This document shows, piece after piece, positions 9,465-18,693 of a stretch of DNA of 64,000 bases; position 1 is the stretch's first letter; each line of letters starts with the position of its first letter. The notes beneath the pieces were generated by a model. The model was not told the DNA's origin. It worked only from the letters and a program-made list of their open reading frames with translations, and searched no databases. Location: positions 19,985-83,984 of the forward strand of contig CADCHI010000008.1 in the NCBI GenBank assembly GCA_902801165.1. The letters are read 5' to 3'. A program made the position numbers and the translations under genes. The DNA is from an uncultured Eubacteriales bacterium. Lineage in GTDB: Bacteria > Bacillota > Clostridia > Christensenellales > Aristaeellaceae.

Positions 9465-10456
9465 CGGTGGTGCACGGCGGCGACGTATGGCAGGGGGCTT
9501 CCCCGGACGAATATCTGGATTTTTCCGCCAACCTGAATCCCGAGGGCCCGCCCGACTGGGTGCTGAACGCCATGTCAACGGGGCTTCAACGCGCCCGCTA
9601 CTATCCCGATCTGCGGGGGCGCGGGGCCCGGGCGGGCATGGCCGCGCACCTTGGCCTGCCCGAGGACTGCGTGCTGGTCACCTCGGGGGGCATCGAGGCG
9701 GCGGCGCTGGCGAGCTTCGTGCCGGGCCGGCGCATCATCGCCCAGCCCACCTTCCAGGAGTATGGCCGCCTGTGCGATCCTCACGTGGACATCGCCCGGG
9801 ATGAACTGCGGGATTATGCCTTTGAGCGCGGGGACATCGTCTGGATTTGCAATCCCAACAACCCCACCGGCGAGGCCCTGGACCGGGAATCGGTGATCGG
9901 GCTGCTGGAGCGCGTCGAGGCCGCGGGCGGGCTGCTGGTGGTGGACGAGGCCTTCATCGAATACTGCCCGGAGCACAGCGTTGCGGACCTGGCGGCGAGC
10001 CGCGACCTGGTGGTGCTGGGGTCACTCACCAAGGTGCTGGCCATCCCCGGCATCCGGCTGGGCTATCTGGCCGCGAGGCCGGAGCTGATCGCGTGGCTGT
10101 CCGATGGGCTGCTGCCCTGGCGGATCAACTGCGTGGCCGAGGCCGTGGCGGAGGCGCTGCCGGGGCACGAGGCGGATTTTGAACAGACCCGGGCACTGAA
10201 CACCCGACGGCGGGCGGCGTTCGCGAAGGGCCTCTCGGTGCTGGGGGCGAAGGTATTTCCCTCCCACGCCAATTTCCTGCTGTGCGATTTCGGCAGGGAC
10301 ATGCGGCCCGCCGTCGAGCGGCTGAGGCGGGATAAAATCCTCGTTCGCCCCTGCGGCATGTTCCCGGGGCTGACCCACGGCCACGTGCGGCTGTGCGTGC
10401 GCACGGAGGCAGAGAACCGGCGGCTGATCGAGGCCCTGGGGAGGCTGGAGCGATGA
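9461..10456 (+). CDS. cobD: CobD-like threonine-phosphate decarboxylase (PLP)
   Basis: This 331-residue fold-type I PLP enzyme has DFSANLNPEGPP near the N-terminus, typical of L-threonine-O-3-phosphate decarboxylases that make aminopropanol phosphate for the cobalamin nucleotide loop. The PLP lysine is in SLTKVLAIPGIRLGYL, and WICNPNNPTGE is the conserved aminotransferase-like motif. Histidinol-phosphate aminotransferase is the close alternative, but the position between cobB and cobQ supports CobD. Its start overlaps the cobB stop by 4 bases and its stop overlaps the next start. It is slightly shorter than typical CobD (about 360). Confidence 0.85.
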   Translation: MTVVHGGDVWQGASPDEYLDFSANLNPEGPPDWVLNAMSTGLQRARYYPDLRGRGARAGMAAHLGLPEDCVLVTSGGIEAAALASFVPGRRIIAQPTFQEYGRLCDPHVDIARDELRDYAFERGDIVWICNPNNPTGEALDRESVIGLLERVEAAGGLLVVDEAFIEYCPEHSVADLAASRDLVVLGSLTKVLAIPGIRLGYLAARPELIAWLSDGLLPWRINCVAEAVAEALPGHEADFEQTRALNTRRRAAFAKGLSVLGAKVFPSHANFLLCDFGRDMRPAVERLRRDKILVRPCGMFPGLTHGHVRLCVRTEAENRRLIEALGRLER

Positions 10457-10845
10457 GCGAGAAGATCATTGCCGCCTGCGGCAACGACTGCGGGGCCTGC
10501 CCGCGGCACCTCCCAAAGACGGAGGACGAACTGAAAAGGACCGCCGAGCTGTGGATGCGGATCGGCTATCGGGATCACGTGGCTTCCGCCGAAGAGATGG
10601 CCTGCGCCGGCTGCATGCCGGAGAACTGGTGCCGCTACGGCGTCGTCGGGTGCGTCGCGGAGCGGGGCGTCGCCCACTGCGGGCGGTGCCCGGAGTATCC
10701 CTGCCCGAAAATCGAGGCGTGCTTCCGCGCCACAGAGGCCTTCCGCCCCGGCTGCGAGGCCGCCTGCGCCCCGGAGGAACTGGAGGCGCTGCAAAGGGCG
10801 TTCTTTGAAAAGCGGGAGAACCTGGAGGGCGACGCCCGCCGGTGA
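10453..10845 (+). CDS. DUF3795-type cysteine-rich protein
   Basis: This 130-residue protein has eleven or more Cys residues in DUF3795-like spacing: ACGNDCGACPRH at the N-terminus, CAGCMPENWCRYGVVGC in the middle and CGRCPEYPCPKIE after it. That arrangement suggests zinc or iron-sulfur binding, but the family has no settled function. The start overlaps the cobD stop (ATGA), so it is cotranslated with cobalamin genes. Whether it takes part in cobalamin chemistry or is a passenger cannot be told from sequence. Confidence 0.85.
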   Translation: MSEKIIAACGNDCGACPRHLPKTEDELKRTAELWMRIGYRDHVASAEEMACAGCMPENWCRYGVVGCVAERGVAHCGRCPEYPCPKIEACFRATEAFRPGCEAACAPEELEALQRAFFEKRENLEGDARR

Positions 10846-10869
10846 CCGCATCGACAGGAGTGAAGAGCT

Positions 10870-12381
10870 ATGCGAGGAAAGGTGATCATGCTCCAGGGCA
10901 CGGGCTCGTCGGTGGGCAAGTCCATGCTCTGCGCGGCGCTGTGCCGCATATTTAAGGAAGACGGACTCAGGGTCGCGCCCTTCAAAAGCCAGAACATGGC
11001 GCTGAACAGCTTCGCCACGAAGGAGGGGCTGGAGATGGGCCGCGCCCAGGTGGTCCAGGCCCAGGCGGCGGGCATCGAGCCCAGCGTGGAGATGAACCCG
11101 ATCCTGCTCAAGCCCACCAGCGACCGCAAGAGCCAGGTCATCGCCATGGGCAGGCCCCTGGGCAACATGAGCGCGGTGGAGTACCACCACTACAAGCCCA
11201 ACCTGCGCAAGCTGGTGAAGGACACCTACGACAGCCTGGAGTCGAAGGTCGACGTGGTGGTGATCGAGGGCGCGGGCAGCCCCGCGGAGATCAACCTGAA
11301 GGAGGGCGACCTGGTCAACATGTGGATGGCCGAGGCCGCCGACGCGCCGGTGCTGCTGGTGGGCGATATCGACCGGGGAGGCGTGTTCGCCTCGCTGTAC
11401 GGCACCATCATGCTGCTGGAGCCGGAGGAGCGCGCCCGCATCAAGGGCATGATCATCAACAAGTTCCGGGGCGACGTGAAGATCCTGGAGCCCGGGCTTC
11501 GGATGATCGAGGAAAAGGTGGGCATCCCCGTGGTGGGCGTGGTGCCCTGGACGGACGCCGACATCGAGGACGAGGACAGCGTGTCCGAGCGCTTCAACGC
11601 GGTCAGCGGCCGGGGCGAGATCACCGTGGCGGTGGCGCGGCTGAAGCACATTTCAAACTTCACGGACTTCCAGGCGCTGTCGCTGCACCCCGGGGTGACG
11701 CTGAAGTACGCCATGAGGCCGTCCGATTTTGAAGGCGCGGACGTCATCATCCTCCCGGGCACGAAGAACACCATCGACGACCTGATCGACCTGCGCAACC
11801 GGGACATGATCGCCCCCATCGTGCGCCATGCCCGGGCGGGCAAGCTGCTCATCGGCGTGTGTGGCGGCTACCAGATGCTGGGCCAGGTGCTGCGGGACCC
11901 CCACGGCGTGGAGTCCGCCGCGCCCGAGGTGGCGGGCCTGGGCCTGTTGGACATGGAGGTCGCCTTCCACCCGGAGAAGCGCACCGTGCAAGCCGAGGGC
12001 GAGCTCACCGGCGGGCCGGACTGGCTGGCCCCGCTGGGCGGCGCGCGGATCGAGGGCTACGAGATCCACTCCGGCGCGAACACCTTCGGCCCGGGCTGCC
12101 GGTTCTGGATGAAGAACGGCGACAACGACGGCGCCTGCAACGCCGCGGGCAACGTGCTGGGCACCTACCTGCACGGGCTGTTCGACGACGGCACGCTGGC
12201 GGACGCCGTGGTGCGCCGCGCCCGGGCGCTGAAGGGTCTGCCGGAGGAGACCGTCTCCGCCGAGCAGGCCGCCGTGAACATGGCCGCCTACCGCGAGCAG
12301 CAGTTCGACGTGCTGGCCAGGGCCGTGCGGGAGAGCCTGGACATGGACAGGGTATACCGGATCCTGAGGGGCGAGGAATGA
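10870..12381 (+). CDS. cobQ: Cobyric acid synthase
   Basis: This 503-residue enzyme (CobQ/CbiP) amidates side chains b, d, e and g of adenosylcobyrinate diamide. The start MRGKVIMLQGTGSSVGKSML carries the P-loop-like GTGSSVGKS, followed by FKSQNMALNS, both diagnostic. The C-terminal glutamine amidotransferase domain has Cys331 in IGVCGGYQML and a His in TYLHGLFDDG. The length matches the family. A GACAGGAG RBS precedes ATG 10870. It is 24 bases after the DUF3795 gene and its stop overlaps the start of the acetyltransferase. Confidence 0.95.
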   Translation: MRGKVIMLQGTGSSVGKSMLCAALCRIFKEDGLRVAPFKSQNMALNSFATKEGLEMGRAQVVQAQAAGIEPSVEMNPILLKPTSDRKSQVIAMGRPLGNMSAVEYHHYKPNLRKLVKDTYDSLESKVDVVVIEGAGSPAEINLKEGDLVNMWMAEAADAPVLLVGDIDRGGVFASLYGTIMLLEPEERARIKGMIINKFRGDVKILEPGLRMIEEKVGIPVVGVVPWTDADIEDEDSVSERFNAVSGRGEITVAVARLKHISNFTDFQALSLHPGVTLKYAMRPSDFEGADVIILPGTKNTIDDLIDLRNRDMIAPIVRHARAGKLLIGVCGGYQMLGQVLRDPHGVESAAPEVAGLGLLDMEVAFHPEKRTVQAEGELTGGPDWLAPLGGARIEGYEIHSGANTFGPGCRFWMKNGDNDGACNAAGNVLGTYLHGLFDDGTLADAVVRRARALKGLPEETVSAEQAAVNMAAYREQQFDVLARAVRESLDMDRVYRILRGEE

Positions 12382-12869
12382 GCGGAGACGTCCGTCTGGC
12401 GCCCATGACGGCGGAGATGTATCACGCCTATTTCCGGGAATACCGGAGCGACCCGGACCTGTGCCCGGACAAGGGCCGGTATGCGGATTTTGTCTACGAT
12501 CCCGATTGGGTGGACCGCTACATCCGGCGGCAGGCCGAGCGGAACCGGCTGTGCTTCGCCGTCATGAACGGGGAAGAGATGGTCGGGGAGCTGATCCTTC
12601 GGGACATCGAGCCCCGCGTCCGCGCGACCCTGAGCATCTCCATGAAGAACGCGGCCTGCAAGGACCGGGGCTTCGGCACCCGGGCGGAACAGCTGGCGAT
12701 CGGGTATGCATTCGACGTGCTGGACGTTCCCGCGCTCCACGCCGACGCCCTGCTGACCAACGCCCGCAGCCGCCACGTATTGGAGAAGGTGGGCTTTGAG
12801 CAGACGGGCGAGGACGGGACCTTCGCCTATTATCGGATTCTGAGAGAGAAACGGAAGGAGAAAGGCTGA
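12378..12869 (+). CDS. GNAT-family N-acetyltransferase
   Basis: This 163-residue protein starts at ATG 12378, overlapping the cobQ stop by 4 bases. It has the GNAT fold pattern: MVGELILRDIEP (beta 4), GFGTRAEQLAIGYAFDVLDV (acetyl-CoA pyrophosphate loop region) and NARSRHVLEKVGFEQTGED near the C-terminus, as in RimJ/RimL-like enzymes. The acceptor is unknown. Translational coupling with cobQ is visible, but nothing in the sequence ties it to cobalamin synthesis. Confidence 0.85.
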   Translation: MSGDVRLAPMTAEMYHAYFREYRSDPDLCPDKGRYADFVYDPDWVDRYIRRQAERNRLCFAVMNGEEMVGELILRDIEPRVRATLSISMKNAACKDRGFGTRAEQLAIGYAFDVLDVPALHADALLTNARSRHVLEKVGFEQTGEDGTFAYYRILREKRKEKG

Positions 12870-12904
12870 TTTGCAAAGCCCCTTGGGGCGCATGTCATGG
12901 ACAG

Positions 12905-12975
12905 GTCTTTTCGACGCGGCGTCATTCTGAGCGAAGCGGAGCCGCAGGCAAAGCGAAGTCGAAGAATCTGTTTGA
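12905..12975. repeat. Dispersed GTCATTCTGAGCGAAGC repeat
   Basis: Sequence around 12923-12970 reads GTCATTCTGAGCGAAGCG ... GCGAAGTCGAAGAATCT. A related copy at about 19852-19900 reads GTCATCCTGAGCGG ... GCAGTCGAAGGATCTT. This type of intergenic repeat is common in many bacterial genomes. It lies in the 177-base gap before cbiB, and open frame extending through it upstream of 13047 is not cbiB coding sequence. Confidence 0.6.
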
Positions 12976-13046
12976 CCGCGTTGATGACGGCGCCCTTGGG
13001 GCGAATGGCGCGGGCCAATGCCCCCGGCAAATCAGAACAGACGCAT

Positions 13047-14000
13047 ATGCCAACCCACATCCTCGCCCTGCTGGCCGGGGCGCTCATCGACCTGATCGTC
13101 GGCGACCCGGAGTGGTTCTACCACCCGGTGCGGCTGATCGGAAAGTACATCTCCTTCGCGGAAAAGTGGGCGAAGCGGGACAATCCCGCTTCCCGCACCC
13201 TGCGCCGCAGGGCGGTGCTCGTCGCCGTCTCCACGGTGCTGCTGACGGCCGGCGTCACGGCGCTGGTCCTGTACCTGCTGGGGCTGCTGGGCTTCTGGCC
13301 CCGCTTCATCGGCATGGCGCTGATCAGCTGGATGTGCCTGTCCGCACGGAACCTGGCCGACGAGGCCGAGGGCGTGCGCAGGGCCCTGGAGCAGTCGCTG
13401 GAGGCGGGCAGGAAGCGCGTGGGCCGCATCGTGGGCCGGGACACCGCGAACCTCTCCCGGCGGGAGATCCTCTGCGCCACCATCGAGACCGTGGCGGAGA
13501 ACCTCACCGACGGCGTGATCTCCCCGATGCTCTACCTGGCCCTGGGCGGGCCGGTGCTGGGCATGGCCTTCAAGGCCGCCAGCACGCTGGACAGCATGAT
13601 CGGCTACCTGGATGAGAAGTACCGGGACGTGGGCTGGTTCGCCGCGAAGGCGGACGACGTGTGGAACTACGTGCCCGCGCGGATCACGGCGCTGCTGATG
13701 TGCCTGGCCGCCTTCCCGCTGGGGCTGGACGGCGCGCGCGCCTTCCGCACCGTGCGGCGGGACCACGCCAACCACCTGTCCCCCAACTGCGCCTGGAGCG
13801 AGTCCGCCGCGGCGGGGGCGCTGGGCGTGCAGCTGGGCGGCGACCACGAATACTTCGGCAAGACCGTGCATAAACCCACCATCGGCGACAACCTGCGCCC
13901 GCCGGAGGGCGCGGACATCCGCAGGACGAACCTGCTGATGTTCGCCTCGGCGGGGCTGATGCTGGCGGTCATCGCCGCCGTCGGCCTGCTGGTCGGCTGA
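13047..14000 (+). CDS. cbiB: Adenosylcobinamide-phosphate synthase (CbiB)
   Basis: This 317-residue integral membrane protein joins adenosylcobyric acid to aminopropanol (phosphate), using the product of the CobD-like enzyme encoded upstream. The start MPTHILALLAGALIDLIVGD followed by PEWFYHPVRLIGKYI is the hallmark CbiB N-terminus; ETVAENLTDGVISPMLYLALGG and CAWSESAAAGALGVQLGG are further conserved blocks. Several hydrophobic helices are evident (about residues 5-20, 60-82, 88-105 and 295-315). ATG 13047 fits the family length; upstream in-frame sequence falls in a dispersed repeat. Confidence 0.93.
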   Translation: MPTHILALLAGALIDLIVGDPEWFYHPVRLIGKYISFAEKWAKRDNPASRTLRRRAVLVAVSTVLLTAGVTALVLYLLGLLGFWPRFIGMALISWMCLSARNLADEAEGVRRALEQSLEAGRKRVGRIVGRDTANLSRREILCATIETVAENLTDGVISPMLYLALGGPVLGMAFKAASTLDSMIGYLDEKYRDVGWFAAKADDVWNYVPARITALLMCLAAFPLGLDGARAFRTVRRDHANHLSPNCAWSESAAAGALGVQLGGDHEYFGKTVHKPTIGDNLRPPEGADIRRTNLLMFASAGLMLAVIAAVGLLVG

Positions 14001-14068
14001 AGGCAGACAACAAATAATAACGATATTCGGGCCCGGAAGACGGGCCGTATCCCCGGAGGTATCAACAC

Positions 14069-15448
14069 ATGAAGCATTATGACGTCATCATCATCGGCGC
14101 GGGCCCGGGCGGCATCTTCTCCGCCTGGGAACTGACGCAGAAGCGGCCCGACCTGAAGGTGGCCGTGTTTGAGTCCGGCAATCCCCTGGACAAGCGCCGC
14201 TGCCCCATCGACGGCAAGAAGGTGAAGGCCTGCATCAAGTGCCCCAGCTGCGCCATCATGAACGGCTTCGGCGGGGCGGGCGCCTTCTCCGACGGCAAGT
14301 ACAACATCACCAACGACTTCGGCGGCACGCTGTACGAGTACATCGGCCGGGACGAGGCCATGGCGCTGATGCGCTACGTGGACGAGATCAACGTCGCCAA
14401 CGGCGGCGCGGGCACGGCGCTGTACTCCACCGCCGGCACCCGGTTCAAGAAGCTGTGCATGCAGAACAAGCTGACGCTGCTGGAGGCCAGCGTGCGCCAC
14501 CTGGGCACGGACATCAACTACGTGGTGCTGGGGAACCTGTTCGAGGCGCTGAAGGACAGGGTGGACTTCTTCTTCAACACCCAGGTGGACGGCATCGAGG
14601 TCGTCGGCGCGGACGAGGGCTTCCGCGTGCGCTGGGCAGATGGGACCGCCGAGTGCCGCCGGTGCGTGGTGTCCGTGGGCCGCAGCGGCAGCAAGTGGAT
14701 GGAGCAGGTGTGCGGCGAGCTGGGCATCGGCACCAAGTCCAACCGCGTGGACCTGGGCGTGCGGGTGGAGCTGCCCGCCGTGATCTTCGCCCACATCACC
14801 GACGAGCTGTACGAAAGCAAGATCGTCTACCGCACGGAGAAGTACGAGGACCACGTGCGCACCTTCTGCATGAATCCCCGGGGCATCGTGGTCAACGAGA
14901 ACACCAACGGCATCGTCACCGTCAACGGCCACAGCTTCGAGGACGAGGCCCGCAAGACGGACAACACCAACTTCGCGCTGCTGGTGGCGAAGCACTTCTC
15001 CGAACCCTTCCGGGACAGCAACGGCTACGGCGAGAGCATCGTGCGGCTGTCCAACATGCTGGGCGGCGGGGCCATCGTGCAGCGCTTCGGCGACCTGGAG
15101 CGGGGCCGCCGCAGCACCCAGAAGCGCATCAACGAGGGCACGGTGAAGCCCACCCTGGCGGCTACCCCCGGCGATTTGAGTCTGGTGCTGCCCAAGCGCA
15201 TACTGGACGGCATCATCGAGATGATCTACGCCCTGGACAAGATCGCCCCCGGCACCGCCAACGACGACACGCTGCTCTACGGCGTGGAGGTCAAGTTCTA
15301 CAACATGGAGGTGGAGCTGGACCGCAACCTGGAGACCTGCCACAAGGGGCTGTACGTCATCGGCGACGGCAGCGGCGTGACCCACTCCCTGAGCCACGCC
15401 AGCGCCAGCGGCGTGTTCGTGGCCCGGAGGATCGCCGAGGGGCTCTGA
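14069..15448 (+). CDS. COG2509-type FAD-dependent dehydrogenase
   Basis: This 459-residue flavoprotein opens with the Rossmann motif VIIIGAGPGGIFSAWEL and has the block CIKCPSCAIMNGFGGAGAFSDGKYN, characteristic of uncharacterised COG2509 dehydrogenases, with Cys pairs that could carry redox chemistry or metal. C-terminal GLYVIGDGSGVTHSLSHASASG is the second FAD-binding motif. The RBS CCGGAGG precedes ATG 14069, 68 bases after cbiB on the same strand. The substrate is unknown; a role as a corrin or quinone reductase is possible but not shown. Confidence 0.85.
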   Translation: MKHYDVIIIGAGPGGIFSAWELTQKRPDLKVAVFESGNPLDKRRCPIDGKKVKACIKCPSCAIMNGFGGAGAFSDGKYNITNDFGGTLYEYIGRDEAMALMRYVDEINVANGGAGTALYSTAGTRFKKLCMQNKLTLLEASVRHLGTDINYVVLGNLFEALKDRVDFFFNTQVDGIEVVGADEGFRVRWADGTAECRRCVVSVGRSGSKWMEQVCGELGIGTKSNRVDLGVRVELPAVIFAHITDELYESKIVYRTEKYEDHVRTFCMNPRGIVVNENTNGIVTVNGHSFEDEARKTDNTNFALLVAKHFSEPFRDSNGYGESIVRLSNMLGGGAIVQRFGDLERGRRSTQKRINEGTVKPTLAATPGDLSLVLPKRILDGIIEMIYALDKIAPGTANDDTLLYGVEVKFYNMEVELDRNLETCHKGLYVIGDGSGVTHSLSHASASGVFVARRIAEGL

Positions 15449-15512
15449 CACATTAAAGGACGCCTGGAAGCTCTTTTCCCGTGAAACCGCGAATACAGAG
15501 GGGGAGAGATGT

Positions 15513-16520
15513 GTGAACGCCTATGAAAGAATGATGAACCGCATCGAGGGCAAGTCGGTGGACCGCCCGCCGAACATGAACATCGTCATGCTGTTCGCCG
15601 CCCGGGAGACCGGCCACAATTACGGGCAGGTCATCCGCAACGGTCGGCTGCTGGCCGAGGGCATGCTGCGCTGCTACGAGCGATACGGCCTGGACTGCCT
15701 GTGGACGATCTCCGACTCCGTGCGGGAGCCGGGGGACGTGGGCGCGGAGGTGGTCGTGCCGGAGAAGGGCGTGCCCTACTGCCCGGTGCCCTTCATCCGG
15801 GAGGCGTCCGACCTGTCCAGGCTGAAGCTGGTGGACCCCTGGGACGGCCCCGCCATGAGCGACCGGATCGAGTCCGTGCGGGTGCTGAAGGAGGCCGCCC
15901 GGGGCGAGGCCCCGGTGGTGGGCTGGGTCGAGGGCGCGTTTGCCGCGGCCTGCAACTTCATGGACGTGCAGCCCTTCCTGATGTTTTTGATGGAGGAGCC
16001 GGAGGCCGCCCGGGAGCTGCTGGACTACTGCTACGAGCTGGAATTGAAGTTCGCCCTGGCGCAGGTGGCCGAAGGCGCGGAGATCATCGGTGTCGGGGAC
16101 GCCGCCGCCTCGCTGATCGGGCCGAGGCTCTTTGACGCGTTCGCCTTTGAGTACGAGAAGCGTATGATCGAGGCGATCCACGCCGCCGGCGCGCGGGTGA
16201 AGCTGCACGTGTGCGGCAACATCAACCCGATTCTGGAGCAGACCACCCAGACCGGCACGGACATCCTGGACTGCGATCACATGGTGGACATGGCACGCGC
16301 CGGCGAACTGATGCGGGGCAAGGGCTGCGTCTGCGGCAACTTCAACCCGGTGACCGTGGCGCTGTACGGCACGCCCGAGGACGTCCGCCAGGCGTCGGTG
16401 CGCTGCGCGGAGATGGCCGAAAACAGCATCGTCGCCGCGGGCTGCGAGATCCCGCTGGACACCGACCCGGCGAACCTGCTGGCCGTGCACGAGGCGCTGG
16501 TCGGGCTGGAAAAGAAATGA
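15513..16520 (+). CDS. UroD-family (MtaA/CmuA-like) methyltransferase
   Basis: This 335-residue uroporphyrinogen-decarboxylase-fold protein resembles corrinoid methyltransferases rather than HemE. It has a zinc-site pattern His232-x-Cys234 (LHVCGN) with Cys274 in CVCGNFNPV, as in MtaA/MtbA. The GTG start at 15513 is chosen because GGGGGAGAG lies just upstream; ATG at 15531 is the alternative. It is the last plus-strand gene before the McrBC island and follows the cobalamin genes. Such proteins move methyl groups between a small thiol, folate or corrinoid protein. No corrinoid protein gene is adjacent. Confidence 0.8.
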   Translation: MNAYERMMNRIEGKSVDRPPNMNIVMLFAARETGHNYGQVIRNGRLLAEGMLRCYERYGLDCLWTISDSVREPGDVGAEVVVPEKGVPYCPVPFIREASDLSRLKLVDPWDGPAMSDRIESVRVLKEAARGEAPVVGWVEGAFAAACNFMDVQPFLMFLMEEPEAARELLDYCYELELKFALAQVAEGAEIIGVGDAAASLIGPRLFDAFAFEYEKRMIEAIHAAGARVKLHVCGNINPILEQTTQTGTDILDCDHMVDMARAGELMRGKGCVCGNFNPVTVALYGTPEDVRQASVRCAEMAENSIVAAGCEIPLDTDPANLLAVHEALVGLEKK

Positions 16521-16529
16521 TGCGGTGGG

Positions 16530-16549
16530 ATAAAGAGCGGCTCTTTTCG
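16530..16549 (+). terminator. Weak hairpin after the UroD-family gene
   Basis: AAAGAG, loop CGG, CTCTTT followed by TC. It is a short stem with a modest T run 10 bases after the stop at 16520, at the border where base composition drops into the AT-richer restriction island. Confidence 0.35.
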
Positions 16550-16623
16550 TTTCCCCGGGATTGCTTCTAAGATGCTTTGCTCGATTTGCAAATGCTTTGT
16601 TGTGTCACAAAAGGAGGCTAAGC

Positions 16624-18693
16624 ATGATCAATCAGAGCTTTCAGACGTTTATTGATCGGAGTATTCAAAAAGCCAGACAGATATGTCTTATCGACATCGA
16701 GAACAGGGATAATTTTGTAATAAAATATCCTCTAAGCAAGATCAAGGAACTGACGATTGAGGAATACTGCTTAGGAACAGAAAAGGCAAAAGAAAGTCTC
16801 AGCTATCTGATGGAATTTGGGGACATTGGATTTGGAATAGGCGGTGGAAGCGCGAGAAAGCATGGCGTTTATTTCAACAAAAGAGACAAATGCTATATGC
16901 ACGGGGCTGACCCCATAGCCGATGTGGATGAATTCTGGCCGAGATTCAGAGACCAGTTCTATAGATTTCTGGTTCTATCAGGCAATTCAGAAGTGCCCTT
17001 GGTTTTGGAAGATTATCCATTGTTGCAGGGAATGGCAATAGTTCTGACAAAGTATCTAAGCCTCTACTTCCCGCAGAAATACCTGACAGTCGGATCATCA
17101 AACGTGTTGAGAACCCTGATGGATTCATTAGGGTATTCTTACAATGGTTCGATGAGATGCCATCAACTGAATTTTGCGTTGAATGCTTCTTTGAGACGAG
17201 ATTATGAGGAACTAAAAAACGAAGACAGCGCAATCCTCGGGTATTTAGCGTGGGAATACATCGACGGAGAAAGAAAAAAGGTTCATAACAGAAGCGAAGC
17301 AGAAACCGAAAAGGGTTCCGGCCTCGGCGATGAAGATGTCAGGACAGTCCACTATTGGCTGTACGCTCCTGGACAAGGCGCATCCATGTGGGACCAGTTT
17401 TCCCGGGATGGCGTGATGGGAATCGGCTGGTACGAAATTGGAGACCTGTCTCGCTTTTCAACACGGGAGGAAATAACGGAGGAATTGCAGAAGGACAAGC
17501 CCGGGCAATCCTGTAAGAACGACTCGCTCGCTTTATGGCAGTTCTTGACGCAAATGCAGCCAGGGGATATCGTTTACGCCAAAAGAGGGCTCCATCAAAT
17601 TTTGGCCCGTGGTGTCGTTACCTCTGATTATGAATATGATCCTGGTTACAGTAACCATTATCCCAATATTCGGCGAGTGGATTGGCGACAGACGGAAATT
17701 CTGGAAAGATCTGAGAAGATTGTCCAGAAGACCTTGACGGATATTACGGCCATCACAGATTATGTGCGTGAACTGGAAGAATGGTTTGCGGACGGGGAAA
17801 ATGAAGGGGAGGACGATCCTGTTCGTCCGGCTGATCCGCCATACACCCCGGAACAGTTTTTAAAGGATGTATACATGGACAAGGCCAACTACGAAACATT
17901 GGTTGGCTTGGTTCGAAAAAAGAAGAATGTCATTCTCCAAGGTGCGCCTGGCGTAGGGAAAACATATACCGCTAAGCGCCTTGCCTATTCCATGATGGGC
18001 GAAAAAGATCAGGAGAGAATTATGATGGTGCAATTCCATCAAAGCTACTCCTATGAGGATTTTATCGAAGGTTTCCGTCCAGCCAGTGCAGGAAGTGGTT
18101 TTGAGATAAAGAAAGGCTCGTTCTATCTTTTCTGCCGGAAAGCAGCTGATGATCTTGAGCACGAGTACTTTTTCATCATTGATGAGATCAATCGTGGAAA
18201 TCTGAGTAAGATTTTCGGTGAGCTCTTTATGCTTATCGAGAGCGACAAGCGAGGGAATTCGCTACAACTCCTGTATTCAGACGAGAAATTCTCTGTTCCT
18301 CAAAACGTGTATATAATCGGCATGATGAACACGGCGGATAGGAGCTTGGCTATGCTGGACTATGCGCTGCGCAGGCGGTTTGCCTTCTTTGACATGGCTC
18401 CCAGCTTTGACACGCAAGGCTTCAGGGATTACCGCACCAGCCTTGCCAGTGAAAAGTTCAATCGACTTATAGCATGCACACAGCGGTTGAATGAAGAAAT
18501 TGTCAGGGATGAATCACTTGGCGAAGGATTCTGCATCGGGCACAGTTATTTTTGCAATTTTACTGAAGTGACAGATGCGGTGCTGGCTGGGATTGTGGAT
18601 TATGAACTCGCACCACTCTTAAAGGAATACTGGTATGATAATAGACCAAAAGCCCTCGACTGGATCAACCGACTGAAGGATGCAATAAAATGA
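16624..18693 (+). CDS. mcrB: McrB-like GTP-dependent restriction subunit
   Basis: This 689-residue protein is the motor subunit of a type IV (modification-dependent) restriction system. Residues 1-230 form an N-terminal domain I do not recognise. Residues about 240-370 (VHYWLYAPGQGASMWDQF, GIGWYEIGDLSRF, MQPGDIVYAKRG) look like an EVE/PUA-like modified-base reader. The AAA+ domain follows with Walker A GAPGVGKT at 440-447, Walker B FFIIDEINRGN near 515-525 and the McrB signature MMNTADRS at 567-574, linked to GTP specificity. AAGGAGG precedes ATG 16624. Codon use and base composition are clearly more AT-rich than neighbours, a sign of transfer. Confidence 0.92.
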   Translation: MINQSFQTFIDRSIQKARQICLIDIENRDNFVIKYPLSKIKELTIEEYCLGTEKAKESLSYLMEFGDIGFGIGGGSARKHGVYFNKRDKCYMHGADPIADVDEFWPRFRDQFYRFLVLSGNSEVPLVLEDYPLLQGMAIVLTKYLSLYFPQKYLTVGSSNVLRTLMDSLGYSYNGSMRCHQLNFALNASLRRDYEELKNEDSAILGYLAWEYIDGERKKVHNRSEAETEKGSGLGDEDVRTVHYWLYAPGQGASMWDQFSRDGVMGIGWYEIGDLSRFSTREEITEELQKDKPGQSCKNDSLALWQFLTQMQPGDIVYAKRGLHQILARGVVTSDYEYDPGYSNHYPNIRRVDWRQTEILERSEKIVQKTLTDITAITDYVRELEEWFADGENEGEDDPVRPADPPYTPEQFLKDVYMDKANYETLVGLVRKKKNVILQGAPGVGKTYTAKRLAYSMMGEKDQERIMMVQFHQSYSYEDFIEGFRPASAGSGFEIKKGSFYLFCRKAADDLEHEYFFIIDEINRGNLSKIFGELFMLIESDKRGNSLQLLYSDEKFSVPQNVYIIGMMNTADRSLAMLDYALRRRFAFFDMAPSFDTQGFRDYRTSLASEKFNRLIACTQRLNEEIVRDESLGEGFCIGHSYFCNFTEVTDAVLAGIVDYELAPLLKEYWYDNRPKALDWINRLKDAIK

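Noticed and set aside
12897-13046. N-terminal extension of CbiB
   Set aside because: The in-frame upstream part is a translated dispersed repeat; family-like sequence begins exactly at MPTHILALLAGALIDL (13047).
14069-15448. Phytoene-desaturase or thioredoxin-reductase-like function for the flavoprotein
   Set aside because: The Cys block CIKCPSC...GGAGAFSDGK is specific to COG2509 proteins; the catalytic motifs of the other families are missing.
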